Shown here piece by piece: positions 28,984 to 38,607 of a DNA stretch of 64,000 nt. A program made the translations under genes and the position numbers. Numbering within the stretch: the stretch's first letter is position 1; every line of letters begins with the position of its first letter. Under the pieces are notes generated by a model. It searched no databases and was not told the DNA's origin. It saw nothing but the letters and a program-made list of their open reading frames with translations. This stretch comes from Cyanobacterium sp. Dongsha4 (GTDB lineage Bacteria; Cyanobacteriota; Cyanobacteriia; Cyanobacteriales; Cyanobacteriaceae), in assembly GCF_036345015.1 (NCBI RefSeq), contig NZ_CP084098.1, forward strand, positions 1,253,326 to 1,317,325. The letters are read 5' to 3'.

Positions 28984-29886
28984 TTATATACATTCGGCGG
29001 CGGCACGATGAATCAGGGAATGACGATAAACTAACTCATCTAAGTCTTTGCAATATCCCCCTCCAATAACTCCTGCAACGGGATAGCCTTCTGCTAAACA
29101 GGTACTTAAAACCATCATTTCTCGTCGATAAATTCCTGTATCTGTTAAGGATAATTTACCGAGGCGATCGCATCCTGAAACATCTACTCCAGCATCATAT
29201 ATGACAATATCAGGTTTAACTTGTTTGAGTAAATCTGTTAAATGAAAGGCTAATATTTGCAAATAACCATCATCATCTAAACCAATGGGTAGGGGTATAT
29301 CTAAATCGCTCTTTTGTTTACGGTAAGGGAAATTAGCTTCGCAGTGCATGGAAAAAGTAAACACTCTTTCATCACCTCTAAAAATAAAAGCTGTGCCGTC
29401 TCCTTGGTGGACATCTAAGTCAATTATCAAAATTTTATTAACTATATTTCCTAATAATAAATAGCGAGATGCGATCGCAATATCATTGAAAATACAAAAG
29501 CCTGAACCATAATCAGGAAAAGCATGATGAGTACCTCCAGCGAGATTACAACAAATTCCATGCTCCAATGCTAATTGCACAGTTAAAATAGTTCCCCCCA
29601 CCGCAGTGCAAGTTCTTTTCACTAAGCCTTCACTCCAAGGCAAACCAATACGGCGTTTACTTTTATCGTCTAAAGTACCATCACAAAATTGACTTACATA
29701 GGTTTCATTATGCACTAATTGCAATAAATTATTACTAGCAATAGTTGGTTTATAGGTAGATTCTTGAGTAATAATTTGATCCTTTAACAACAACTCATAG
29801 AGAAGTTTAAACTTCGGCATCGGAAAGCGGTGTTGTTCAGGTAATGGAGTAACATAGTCAGAATGATAAACAACGGGAAGATTCAT
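28984..29886 (-). CDS. Histone deacetylase superfamily protein (arginase/deacetylase fold)
   Basis: A 300-residue protein of the HDAC/AcuC superfamily. It has the catalytic His pair in GGTHHAFPDYGSGFCIFND, a zinc-binding IDLDVHQGDGTAFIF (D-x-H), DAGVD with another zinc Asp, and a GGGY loop near the end. Members in bacteria remove acyl groups from small molecules such as polyamines, or from protein lysines. The natural substrate is unknown. It is immediately downstream of the GpgS-like gene on the same strand but 130 bp apart. Cytoplasmic; no signal peptide. Confidence 0.88.
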   Translation of the reverse strand: MNLPVVYHSDYVTPLPEQHRFPMPKFKLLYELLLKDQIITQESTYKPTIASNNLLQLVHNETYVSQFCDGTLDDKSKRRIGLPWSEGLVKRTCTAVGGTILTVQLALEHGICCNLAGGTHHAFPDYGSGFCIFNDIAIASRYLLLGNIVNKILIIDLDVHQGDGTAFIFRGDERVFTFSMHCEANFPYRKQKSDLDIPLPIGLDDDGYLQILAFHLTDLLKQVKPDIVIYDAGVDVSGCDRLGKLSLTDTGIYRREMMVLSTCLAEGYPVAGVIGGGYCKDLDELVYRHSLIHRAAAECI

Positions 29887-30016
29887 TCAAATTGAGCTTG
29901 ATATAATGTAATGCTGTGCCTGTTAATTTAGCTTATCACTTAGGTTGCAGTTTGATTGCAATGTTAGAGGGGAAGACTGGTTTATGTTCAAAAACATTCA
30001 CTCAACTATCATTATT

Positions 30017-31219
30017 TTAAATTTGACTATCTTCAATGACAGCCTTTTGTAGTTGTTCTCGCAAATCGGGCATAACAGCCAAAGCCCTTGTCCAATCAGG
30101 GATTAAAGCACCAGAAGGATCAGCAAAAAAGTATTCTCCAGATTCTCCTATCACTTGTTGGAAAATTTCGATGATGACTTCTTCTTGATGACGATCGTAG
30201 CTTAAACCATTAAAACGAGCATCTAGGGAATATTGACGAGTGTAGTCTTGAGCTTCCCGACGATATTTGATTCTGAGGGCATGAATGTGATCTCTAGTAA
30301 TGATAACTTGTTCTGTTTCAGTTAGAGTACGAAAGAGCGATCGCAGTATATCTAAACACATTTTCTGTAAACCTTCGTTAGTGGATTTACCAATTTTTTG
30401 ATGTTTATGGTCAAATATACCTAAGTCAATTTGAGAGATTCTTTTTTCGGCTACGTTGCGATAAACTTCTGCTAACAAACCGATTTCTAAGCCCCAATTA
30501 GCAGGAATACGAATATTTAAGGCTAAGTCACTATTTAAAGCAAATTCTCCCGATAAGGGGTAACGAAAAGCATTAAGATAGCGTAGATAGTTTTGATAAC
30601 CAAACATATCCGTTAAGGCGCTTAACAGAGGAGTTACGAACAAACGTACAGCTCTACCGTTCAAATTATGAGAATTTTCCCCAATACGGGCATAATAGGC
30701 TTTATTAAAGGCAATACCAAATTCTTTTTCTATCAGAGGATAAAGGAGTTTGAGAGGGTAAGACTTATCATAGGTAATTATATCAGCATCATGGAGTGCG
30801 ATCGCTTCTCCTGCTAAGGTAGCCAATCCTAAACCTAACCATACAGCTTTACCTTTCCCTTTATATCTCATTAAATCAAGGTCTTTTGCTCGTAAACATT
30901 CGAGAATATTGGTGATTCTTTGACCATTTTCCCAGAGAATATAGGTTTTTTGGGGTAAGGATTGAAAAAACTGTACTGTTTCTCTGTATTCTTCTATGGT
31001 TTTAGCATAGACACAGATAATGACTGTTTGCACAAATTGACATTTTCCTAATTCCTGACGAATAATGTGTAAAGCAGGGCGTTTTATTTCTTCATATAAA
31101 GCGGGGATTAAAACAACTGTTTTTGTTTCTTTTGTTAAGTCAATTAATTTTAATTCTAGCTCTTTAATATCACAACCAAAATCGTGAATTGTGGTGATTA
31201 ATTCTTGTTTGTAATCCAT
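30017..31219 (-). CDS. Glycosyltransferase, probably glucosyl-3-phosphoglycerate synthase (GpgS-like)
   Basis: A 400-residue GT-A fold enzyme with a nucleotide-sugar-binding start (VVLIPALYEEIKRPAL), GKGKAVWLGLGLA, and the metal-binding D-x-D in IALHDADIITYD (residues about 141-152). A further conserved block is AFRYPLSGEFALN then IPANWGLEIGLLAEVY. This arrangement resembles cyanobacterial GpgS and mannosylglycerate-type synthases of GT81. These make glucosyl-3-phosphoglycerate, the precursor of the compatible solute glucosylglycerate. The matching phosphatase gene gpgP is not adjacent, so the assignment is tentative. Confidence 0.65.
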   Translation of the reverse strand: MDYKQELITTIHDFGCDIKELELKLIDLTKETKTVVLIPALYEEIKRPALHIIRQELGKCQFVQTVIICVYAKTIEEYRETVQFFQSLPQKTYILWENGQRITNILECLRAKDLDLMRYKGKGKAVWLGLGLATLAGEAIALHDADIITYDKSYPLKLLYPLIEKEFGIAFNKAYYARIGENSHNLNGRAVRLFVTPLLSALTDMFGYQNYLRYLNAFRYPLSGEFALNSDLALNIRIPANWGLEIGLLAEVYRNVAEKRISQIDLGIFDHKHQKIGKSTNEGLQKMCLDILRSLFRTLTETEQVIITRDHIHALRIKYRREAQDYTRQYSLDARFNGLSYDRHQEEVIIEIFQQVIGESGEYFFADPSGALIPDWTRALAVMPDLREQLQKAVIEDSQI

Positions 31220-31299
31220 TTTTTTGAGAAATTAATTCCATCTTTATGATTATTTTTGAGTGATAAATTTAACTCTAAACTCCTAACTCCTAACTCAGA

Positions 31300-32571
31300 T
31301 TAGTTTTTGGCAATTACAACTCCATAAGCATCAAGAGAAAGGTATTTAATGGTAGTTTCTTGGATTTCTTCTACAGTAATATTTTTTACCTTTTCACTAT
31401 ATTCTAAAGCCGGGGTAATAGTTCTTAATTGAGAATAATAATAACCATATAAATTAGTGCGATCGCATGGTTTTTCACTTTGAAAAATAAATTGACTAGC
31501 AACATTTTGTTTAACTCTATTTAACTCTGCTTCAGTAACTCCAAATTGCTGAATTTCTTGAATATGTTTAATAATTTCTGCTTGGACAATTTCTATATTT
31601 TCTTGAGATAATTGAGCAGAAACATAAAATCCTCCTTGAATTTTATAAGTGGTATTAGATGCAGATATACGGGTAACTAATCGACGATTTTCTCTTAAAT
31701 CACGAAATAAACGGGAAAGTTTACCTCTACCTAAAATTACCGCCAACACGTCTAAAGCAATGGTTTCCTCCAGATGATTCAAACCAGGCACACGCCACAA
31801 AATCATTAAACGTGATTGTTGTAAATTAGTGTCTGTATATTCTTCGGTAGTTATGTTTGTAAATGGCAATTCGGGGAAATACTCAGGGGAAGGAGGTTGA
31901 AGTTGATTAGATTTTGAAGACAGGGTATCGAGAATATTTTCGGTTAATTCTTCCACAGGCAAATTACCCACCGCCACAATAGTCATCCCAGAGGGTTGAT
32001 ACCATGAATGGTGAAATGACTGCATTTGTTCAAGTTTCAAATTTTCTATAATTTCCTCTGTGCCTAAAATGGGGCGATGATAGGGTAAATTGGGGAAACA
32101 AAGATTCATCATTTTGTCAAAAACACGACGGCGGGGGTTATCATGAGAGCGACGAATTTCCTCTAAAACAACTTTTTTCTCCCGTGTAAATTCTGCCGAA
32201 GGTAGGGAAGGGTTAGAAACTAAATCTAGTTGTAATGGTAATATATCTGCAAAATCTTGGGGAGCGCAAGTAAAGTAAAAATGGGTATATTCTTGGCTAG
32301 TTGCCGCATTTGTCATCGCACCTCTAGCTTCTAATAAACGCTCAAATTCCCCTAAACCTAATTTTTGGCTACCTTTGAAGATCATGTGTTCTAAAAAATG
32401 TGCCATACCATTGATATTATCCGCTTCTACTGCCGAGCCCATATTAAACCAAATATTTAATGTTACGGCCGCAACGGGTATTTGTTCAGCGATAATGGTT
32501 AAGTTATTCTCTGGTAGGGTAGTAATAGTGGGTAGATGAAGGGATTGAGGTTTATTTAGAGTTATAGTCAT
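31300..32571 (-). CDS. M16-family zinc peptidase (processing-peptidase-like)
   Basis: A 423-residue protein with the inverted zinc motif HFLEH (in MAHFLEHMIFKGS), the distal Glu in KKVVLEEIRRSHDNP, and the second-half conserved segment ILGRGKLSRLFRDLRENR. One full M16 unit is present, the size of the mitochondrial processing peptidase beta-like family. Bacterial homologues degrade peptides or transit-peptide fragments and often pair with a second, inactive M16 gene; no such partner is next to it. There is no signal peptide. The start ATG is supported by the family-like beginning TLNKPQSLHLPTITTLPENN. Confidence 0.9.
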   Translation of the reverse strand: MTITLNKPQSLHLPTITTLPENNLTIIAEQIPVAAVTLNIWFNMGSAVEADNINGMAHFLEHMIFKGSQKLGLGEFERLLEARGAMTNAATSQEYTHFYFTCAPQDFADILPLQLDLVSNPSLPSAEFTREKKVVLEEIRRSHDNPRRRVFDKMMNLCFPNLPYHRPILGTEEIIENLKLEQMQSFHHSWYQPSGMTIVAVGNLPVEELTENILDTLSSKSNQLQPPSPEYFPELPFTNITTEEYTDTNLQQSRLMILWRVPGLNHLEETIALDVLAVILGRGKLSRLFRDLRENRRLVTRISASNTTYKIQGGFYVSAQLSQENIEIVQAEIIKHIQEIQQFGVTEAELNRVKQNVASQFIFQSEKPCDRTNLYGYYYSQLRTITPALEYSEKVKNITVEEIQETTIKYLSLDAYGVVIAKN

Positions 32572-32756
32572 GGAGTTGCGATCGTCAATAGTTGAGTAAC
32601 AATTCTTATTGTAAATGCGATCGAGTCTCTTAATTTATTAAATTCATCACAAAACAGCTAAATTTTTCAACATTAAGCCTTAAAGATATAGAATTAAATA
32701 TTAATCAATGGCTTTCTATCACTATTTATTGTCTTAATTTTTTCTCCCACAGATAG

Positions 32757-34454
32757 TCAAAAACTTGATCGCCATATCTGTATTGCTTTTTTTGCTAACT
32801 CTATTTGTCTCCTGTTTAAACTCTGAGGATTCCATTCTTCAGCCTGAATTTTTTGAGTTAACTGATAATTACTTTGTTGATAAATTTCTCTTTTTAAAGT
32901 ATATTTTTTATTCCCTATTTCACGGTTTAAATTAGGTTCTAAAAGAGTCATATTTCCTAAACGATAAACCATTTCTTCTATTTGATTATCGGTAAAATAT
33001 TCTTGCCATTGATTACTAGGAGATTCGGGTAAAATATGTTCGATAGAAAAACTGTCTTCATTGATTTCTAATCCAGAAATATAGCTTTCTAATTTGCAGA
33101 GAATATACTTAACTAATTTTTTCTTTTGCCCTTTGGTAGAAATAGACATAATAGAGAAATCCTGACTAAATTTATCATCAGATACATAAATAGATCGCAC
33201 CTTTTCAAAAACTTGTCGAGGGTTGGTAATGTCATTTTGACTAATTCCCACTGCTACTTTATTGTAAATAGCTTCCAATTCATTGGGATTTAAACTACTA
33301 ACAATGTGATAACGAAAAGAAATAACCGAGACTAATCTTAATAAACGAGTAAAATCTTCCCGTGAAAACTTGTCATAGGCACTAAAAAAGATAGGATAGG
33401 CTTGTTTGACTCTGAATAAATCCAATTCACGAATATAAGAGCGATTTTCAGGGGTATCAAGCCAAAAATCATCATGGGGATTACTCAAAGCCATAAATAA
33501 ACCACTATAGTCTTCCAACTCATCGAGTAAGTTAAAGGCTTGTAACCCATTTTTCACCGATTCTCGCACTATTTTAAATAGTCTTTCCCGTCTGACTCGA
33601 ATCTCTTTGGTGCTAAGATAATATCGCAGAAATTCAGGGAATTTAGCCATCGAGACAGTATTAATGATTCTTCGCCACTGTCTTTGTGCTTCTTGCAAAT
33701 CATGGTTTGATTCAAATAAAGAGAATAGATAATTTTTGAGTAAATCGGTGGCGCTTAATTCAATACCTCTGGCATTAAGGGTTTCAAAGACGGTATAGGC
33801 GTTTAATTCATCTTCCACATTGATTTGAATAAATAGCAGTTTTTGGGCGATAACATCCGTTAAAAATTCTGTCAGTTTTTCTCCCGTAGCGATAACATCT
33901 GTTAACTTTTCTAATTCACGAGTAAAATACTCAAAGGCATTCCACAACAGTTGATTCGACTTGGAAAGTATCCTCGCATTACGGGGTTTTCTGAGGTTAA
34001 TTAAGTGACTTTGGTAAAAATCGTTATTATTCTCATTTAACAGTATCTTACTCGAATAACGGAGCGATCGAGGATCTTTATCTCCTAGATAAGTGCGTCT
34101 TAAAATTTCTTGTCTTTCCTGATTGGCTTCTTTATCTTTATCGGCTTCTACTAATTTCTTAATTCCTTCAATGACGGTAATGGCGATAATGCTCAAGGTT
34201 GCTAATCTCTGTTGACCATCAATAATAGTAAACTGTTTATCAGAAGTAGTAGAATTTTGCAGTACGATCGCACCCATATAGTGACTAGAGGGTGGATTAT
34301 GATAAAGTATGAGTATATCCTGCCATAAATCTTCCCAATTTTCCTCCTGCCAAGAATAATCCCGTTGAAATAAAGGCACTTGGTAGATTTTACCATTACC
34401 GAGTAAGTCTCCAAAACTGCTAGTACGAGTGTCAAGAAGATTAATTTGCCCCAT
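32757..34454 (-). CDS. DUF262/DUF1524 (GmrSD-type) protein, putative type IV restriction enzyme
   Basis: A 565-residue fusion. The N-terminal DUF262 (GmrS, ParB-like) domain has YQVPLFQRDYSWQEENWEDL, IIDGQQRLATLSI and NARGIELSATDLLKNYLF. The C-terminal DUF1524 (GmrD, HNH) nuclease has SIEHILPESPSNQW and YRLGNMTLLEPNLN. In GmrSD systems the DUF262 domain hydrolyses nucleotide and controls the HNH domain, which cuts modified phage DNA. Related single proteins act against phosphorothioated or hydroxymethylated DNA. It is divergent from a restriction-methylation gene, 188 bp away, suggesting a small defence locus. No HIP1 octamer is seen in it. Confidence 0.87.
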   Translation of the reverse strand: MGQINLLDTRTSSFGDLLGNGKIYQVPLFQRDYSWQEENWEDLWQDILILYHNPPSSHYMGAIVLQNSTTSDKQFTIIDGQQRLATLSIIAITVIEGIKKLVEADKDKEANQERQEILRRTYLGDKDPRSLRYSSKILLNENNNDFYQSHLINLRKPRNARILSKSNQLLWNAFEYFTRELEKLTDVIATGEKLTEFLTDVIAQKLLFIQINVEDELNAYTVFETLNARGIELSATDLLKNYLFSLFESNHDLQEAQRQWRRIINTVSMAKFPEFLRYYLSTKEIRVRRERLFKIVRESVKNGLQAFNLLDELEDYSGLFMALSNPHDDFWLDTPENRSYIRELDLFRVKQAYPIFFSAYDKFSREDFTRLLRLVSVISFRYHIVSSLNPNELEAIYNKVAVGISQNDITNPRQVFEKVRSIYVSDDKFSQDFSIMSISTKGQKKKLVKYILCKLESYISGLEINEDSFSIEHILPESPSNQWQEYFTDNQIEEMVYRLGNMTLLEPNLNREIGNKKYTLKREIYQQSNYQLTQKIQAEEWNPQSLNRRQIELAKKAIQIWRSSF

Positions 34455-34642
34455 AAATTATTACAACTTTTTTGCTTTTTATCACTAAATAAGCGTTTGA
34501 AAAAACTTTTTCTCTTAATATTTTATCATCACATTATATTCCTATTTTTATATGTATGCCCCAAGACATTATTAGACCTCTTACAAAACAAAAACTAAGA
34601 TAAAATTTGAATAGTTTAAGACCAATTTTATTTACTTTTTCC

Positions 34643-37432
34643 ATGACAACTAATTCACAACAAAACCTTGAGAAATTTATTACTTTTTGTCAACAACACA
34701 TTAAAGGGCAAGAAAGAAAAGAAGCTCAGATTTTTTTAGACAGATTTTTCCAAGGGTTTGGTTATGATGGTGCATTGGAAGCAGGGGCAAAATACGAAGA
34801 AGCCATTAAAAAGGGTAGCAAGAAGAAAAATACAGGATTTGCCGATTTAGTCTGGAAACCCAAGCTACTGATTGAGATGAAAAAGCGAGGGGAAGACCTT
34901 AGTAAACATTATGCCCAAGCCTTTGAATATTGGTCAAGGTTAGTACCTAATCGCCCTCGTTATGTGATACTGTGCAATTTTGATGAGTTTTGGATTTTTG
35001 ATTTTAATTTACAATTAGATGAACCCGTTGATATAGTTAAGATTGAGGATTTAACCCACCGACAATCCGCCTTTAACTTCATGATGAGAGGGGATGTCAA
35101 ATCTATCTTTAAAAATAATCAAGTTGACGTTACCGAAAAAGCAGGGCGACGACTAGGGGAGTTATTCCAAATCCTGCAACAAAGACTTAATTTTCGCCCC
35201 CCTACCCCCAATTCTGGGGGAGTAATAACAGAAAAAGTCACCACACTTGGGGATTTAGGGGTAAATCAAACCCTCAAAATTCAACGTTTCATTTTGCAAT
35301 GTGTCTTAGCCATGTTTGCAGAAGATAGAGGATTGTTACCCCATAATCTCTTTATTCGTTGTGTGGAAGAATGCCTAGAGGGTGCTAGTAGTTATGATGT
35401 GTTGGGGGGTTTATTCCGTGAAATGAATAATCGGGGTGTCACTCCTGCGGGAAAATATCAAGGAGTCGAATATTTTAACGGTGGTTTATTTAGTATAGTA
35501 GATGCGATCGAACTTACCAAGCCTGAATTAGAGATATTGGCAACCGTTGCAAGGCAAGATTGGAGTAAAGTACGCCCTGCAATTTTTGGTAATATTTTTG
35601 AAGGTACAGTCAACGCCCAACAACGTCACAGTTATGGTATTCACTACACCTCTGAGGCGGATATTATGAAAATTGTGCGCCCCACCATTAGTAAGTATTG
35701 GGAAGATTTAATCGACAGTGCAAATACCATCAAAGATTTAACTAATTTACAACTTAAATTACAGGAATATAAAGTTTTAGATCCTGCTTGTGGTAGTGGA
35801 AATTTTCTCTATATTGCCTATCAAGAATTAAAAAGAATTGAGCAGTTATTATTAGATAAAATAAAAAGTAAAACTAAGGGCAATAATCAACAATTTAATC
35901 TCAGTTTTGTTACTCCTAATCAGTTTTATGGTATGGATGTTAACCCCTTCGCTGTGGAGTTGGCAAAGGTTACTTTAATGATAGCCCGAAAAGTTGCGAT
36001 CGACAAATTTAATTTAACTGAACCTGCCTTACCTTTAGACAGTTTAGATAACAATATTATTTGTTGTGATGCCTTATTTACTGATTGGGTAAAAGTCGAT
36101 GCTATTATCGGAAATCCTCCCTTTTTAGGTGGGAAAAAATTAAGACAAGAATTAGGAGATGATTATGTAGAAAAAGTTTATCAGCAATTTAAAGAAGTAA
36201 AAGGGCAACCTGATTTTTGCATTTATTGGTTTAGAAAAAGTCACGATAATTTAGCTACAAATATTAGAGTTGGATTAGTGGCAACTAATTCTATTTCTCA
36301 AAATGTTGGGCGTATTGCTAGTTTAGATTATATAGTCAATAATAATGGTTATATTTACGAGGCATTTGCTCACCAAAAATGGTCAGGTGATGCTGCCGTT
36401 TATGTTAATATCGTAAATTGGTGCTATGAAAAACCAAAGGAATATTATTTGAATAATAAATTAGTTAAACAGATAAATTCTTCTCTCACAAATTCTGTTG
36501 ATGTCAGTCAAGCACAAAAATTAAAGAATAATAAAAATTTAGCTTTTAAGGGTGTTTCTCCTTGTGGCAAAGGTTTTATTCTTACGGAAAAAGAGGCACA
36601 AAAATGGATTAATCAAAATAGTATCTATAAAACAGTTATTAAGCCTTTTTTAGATGCAAAAGATTTAGCAAGAAATCCTCATGGAAAACCAAGTCGATGG
36701 ATTATTGATTTTAATAATTTAACTTTAGAAGAAGCAAGTAACTATCCCTTAGCTTTTGAAAGAGTTAAAAAAACCATCCCTGAAGAAAGGAAAAATAATC
36801 GCAATGAAAAATTAAAAGTTAATTGGTGGCAGTATGAAGGAAATCGACTAAATATGAGAGATGTTATTACACCTTTATCTTATTATTTTGCTATTCCTAG
36901 ACACTCTAAATGGTTTATTTTTCTTCCAATAACAGTTAATAATTTACCAGCAGATTCAACAGTTATTGTTGCATCAGATGATTTTTATATATTAGGTATT
37001 TTAACCTCAAAAATACATCGTCTTTGGGTTAAAGCTCAATCATCAACTTTAAAAGGAGATACAAGATATACTAATACCACTTGTTTTGAAACTTTCCCAT
37101 TTCCTTTCGTATGCCCCCCTGCCCCCAATTCTGGGGGAGTAATACCAGAAAAAGTATCCACTATTGGGGATTTAGGGGCAGAAAAAATAGTGCAACAAAT
37201 AAGGGATAAAATGATAGAATTACACAATTATCGCACTGAGCAAATGGAGAGAAAATCATGGGGAATTACTCAGTTATATAATGCGTTTTTTCATGAGCCT
37301 AGTAGTAAGTTATATCAACTTCATCAACAGTTAGATAAGTTAGTAATGAAGGCTTATAATTTTGATGAAAATGGAGATATTTTAGAGCAATTATTAACCT
37401 TAAATTTAGCTATTTCTGAAAAAGAAAATTAA
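34643..37432 (+). CDS. Single-chain restriction-methylation enzyme (MmeI/type IIL-like) with two inserted repeats
   Basis: A 929-residue protein. A PD-(D/E)xK nuclease is near the N-terminus (D68 in GFADLVW, E78-M-K80 in LIEMKKRG). A helical linker follows, then a gamma-class N6-adenine methyltransferase: motif I LDPACGSGNFL (D380), motif IV GNPPFLGG (N491). A recognition region comes next, then ETFPFPF and a helical C-terminus. This order is that of MmeI-like enzymes that both cut and methylate. The start is the ATG at 34643; a TTG 36 bp earlier is less likely. Residues 185-206 and 824-845 are near-identical 22-residue insertions encoded by a 66-bp DNA repeat. No HIP1 octamers are seen in the gene. 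Confidence 0.85.
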   Translation: MTTNSQQNLEKFITFCQQHIKGQERKEAQIFLDRFFQGFGYDGALEAGAKYEEAIKKGSKKKNTGFADLVWKPKLLIEMKKRGEDLSKHYAQAFEYWSRLVPNRPRYVILCNFDEFWIFDFNLQLDEPVDIVKIEDLTHRQSAFNFMMRGDVKSIFKNNQVDVTEKAGRRLGELFQILQQRLNFRPPTPNSGGVITEKVTTLGDLGVNQTLKIQRFILQCVLAMFAEDRGLLPHNLFIRCVEECLEGASSYDVLGGLFREMNNRGVTPAGKYQGVEYFNGGLFSIVDAIELTKPELEILATVARQDWSKVRPAIFGNIFEGTVNAQQRHSYGIHYTSEADIMKIVRPTISKYWEDLIDSANTIKDLTNLQLKLQEYKVLDPACGSGNFLYIAYQELKRIEQLLLDKIKSKTKGNNQQFNLSFVTPNQFYGMDVNPFAVELAKVTLMIARKVAIDKFNLTEPALPLDSLDNNIICCDALFTDWVKVDAIIGNPPFLGGKKLRQELGDDYVEKVYQQFKEVKGQPDFCIYWFRKSHDNLATNIRVGLVATNSISQNVGRIASLDYIVNNNGYIYEAFAHQKWSGDAAVYVNIVNWCYEKPKEYYLNNKLVKQINSSLTNSVDVSQAQKLKNNKNLAFKGVSPCGKGFILTEKEAQKWINQNSIYKTVIKPFLDAKDLARNPHGKPSRWIIDFNNLTLEEASNYPLAFERVKKTIPEERKNNRNEKLKVNWWQYEGNRLNMRDVITPLSYYFAIPRHSKWFIFLPITVNNLPADSTVIVASDDFYILGILTSKIHRLWVKAQSSTLKGDTRYTNTTCFETFPFPFVCPPAPNSGGVIPEKVSTIGDLGAEKIVQQIRDKMIELHNYRTEQMERKSWGITQLYNAFFHEPSSKLYQLHQQLDKLVMKAYNFDENGDILEQLLTLNLAISEKEN
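35196..35261 (+). repeat. 66-bp protein-coding repeat, copy 1
   Basis: Lies in frame inside the restriction-methylation gene, between the nuclease and the helical linker. It contains the hairpin CCCCCA-ATTC-TGGGGG and a TTGGGGATTTAGGGG end. It is identical to copy 2 (37113-37178) at 60 of 66 positions by hand alignment. It encodes RPPTPNSGGVITEKV followed by TTLGDLG. Confidence 0.9.
37113..37178 (+). repeat. 66-bp protein-coding repeat, copy 2
   Basis: In the same gene, orientation and reading frame as copy 1, 1.9 kb further on, just after the ETFPFPF block. It encodes CPPAPNSGGVIPEKV followed by STIGDLG. The same CCCCCA-ATTC-TGGGGG hairpin is present. 66 bp is a whole number of codons, so the frame is kept. 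Confidence 0.9.
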
Positions 37433-37546
37433 GGAAAAAATGTCCTACTGAGAGTAAGATAATAAAGCGAAATATCTCGCCAGATTCCTCGTGACTATTT
37501 TAGAAAAAATACCACCATTGAATAATTCAAGAGAATTGAAGTCTAA

Positions 37547-38410
37547 TTAATTGAGAATCTGCAATAAACTTTCCCTCATGATGGTAACGGGGGCGGGGTG
37601 ATGAGTCCAAATTTCAAAAGCAACTGCCCCTTGTTGTACTAACATTTCACTACCATCAATAATTTTTGCTCCTTGTTTTTCTGCTTGTTGTAAGAAAAGA
37701 GTCGGACGAGGGTTATAAATTAAATCATATGCGATCGCATCTTCACAAATCAACTCTGCTTGAGAGGAAGTTAGGGGAGATTGAGAAATATGGGGATACA
37801 TTCCCATAGGAGTGGTATTAACAATAAGTTGACTATGGGGGATTAAATCCGTAAGCTCATCCCAAGTATAAATTGAAATTTCGGCTTTAAGGGTTGTATT
37901 GGCAAAACTAGCTTTAAATTGCTTTAATTTATCTAAATTACGCCCAATAACTTTAATTTCCTTGCATCCTAACTCACTGCAACCCACAATTACCGCCCGA
38001 CTAGCACCACCGTTACCCAACACCAAAGGGGTGATATTTGCCCAATTTTTAGCCAATGATTTTAAAGGAGAGATAAACCCATCAATATCCGTATTTGTGC
38101 CGTGCCATTGATGATTTTCTGTCAACCACACAGTGTTAACCGCACCAATAATTTTTGCTGTTTCAGTAATATAATCTAAAAAAGGTAAAACATTTTCTTT
38201 ATGAGGAATAGTTACATTAAATCCTCTTATTTTTACTGCTTTAAAAGTATTAAATAATTCCTGTAAATTTTCTTTTTCTACAGCAAAAGGAACATAAATA
38301 TAATCTAAATTTAAAGATGCGATCGCATCATTTTGAAATACTGGGGACATTGAATGTTCAATGGGATTACCAATAATTCCTAATAATTTTGTTTTACCTG
38401 TAATCTTCAT
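37547..38410 (-). CDS. aroE: Shikimate dehydrogenase AroE
   Basis: A 287-residue enzyme. Its substrate-binding domain has GNPIEHSMSPVFQND and the catalytic Lys in GFNVTIPHKENVL. The NADPH domain has LGNGGASRAVIVG, then NTTPMGMYP and YDLIYNPRPTLFL. AroE reduces 3-dehydroshikimate to shikimate with NADPH in aromatic amino-acid synthesis. It lacks the extra domains of quinate dehydrogenase fusions. It is convergent with the restriction-methylation gene. aroC, a later enzyme of the same pathway, is 4 kb away on the other strand, not in an operon. Confidence 0.95.
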   Translation of the reverse strand: MKITGKTKLLGIIGNPIEHSMSPVFQNDAIASLNLDYIYVPFAVEKENLQELFNTFKAVKIRGFNVTIPHKENVLPFLDYITETAKIIGAVNTVWLTENHQWHGTNTDIDGFISPLKSLAKNWANITPLVLGNGGASRAVIVGCSELGCKEIKVIGRNLDKLKQFKASFANTTLKAEISIYTWDELTDLIPHSQLIVNTTPMGMYPHISQSPLTSSQAELICEDAIAYDLIYNPRPTLFLQQAEKQGAKIIDGSEMLVQQGAVAFEIWTHHPAPVTIMRESLLQILN

Positions 38411-38607
38411 AAAATAACCTTAACTATTGTTGAATTTTATCTGTTATATAACAATATAATTTGAGTGATATTAATCATTTTAGCGTGAAAGAGAAAAGTA
38501 AATAAAGATTATGTATTTTATATTTTTTCTAATAATTAATAGATTTTTTTACATAAGATTTAGGACTGCTATATAATCAAAACCAAGAATCAAAAAACTT
38601 TGAGAAG

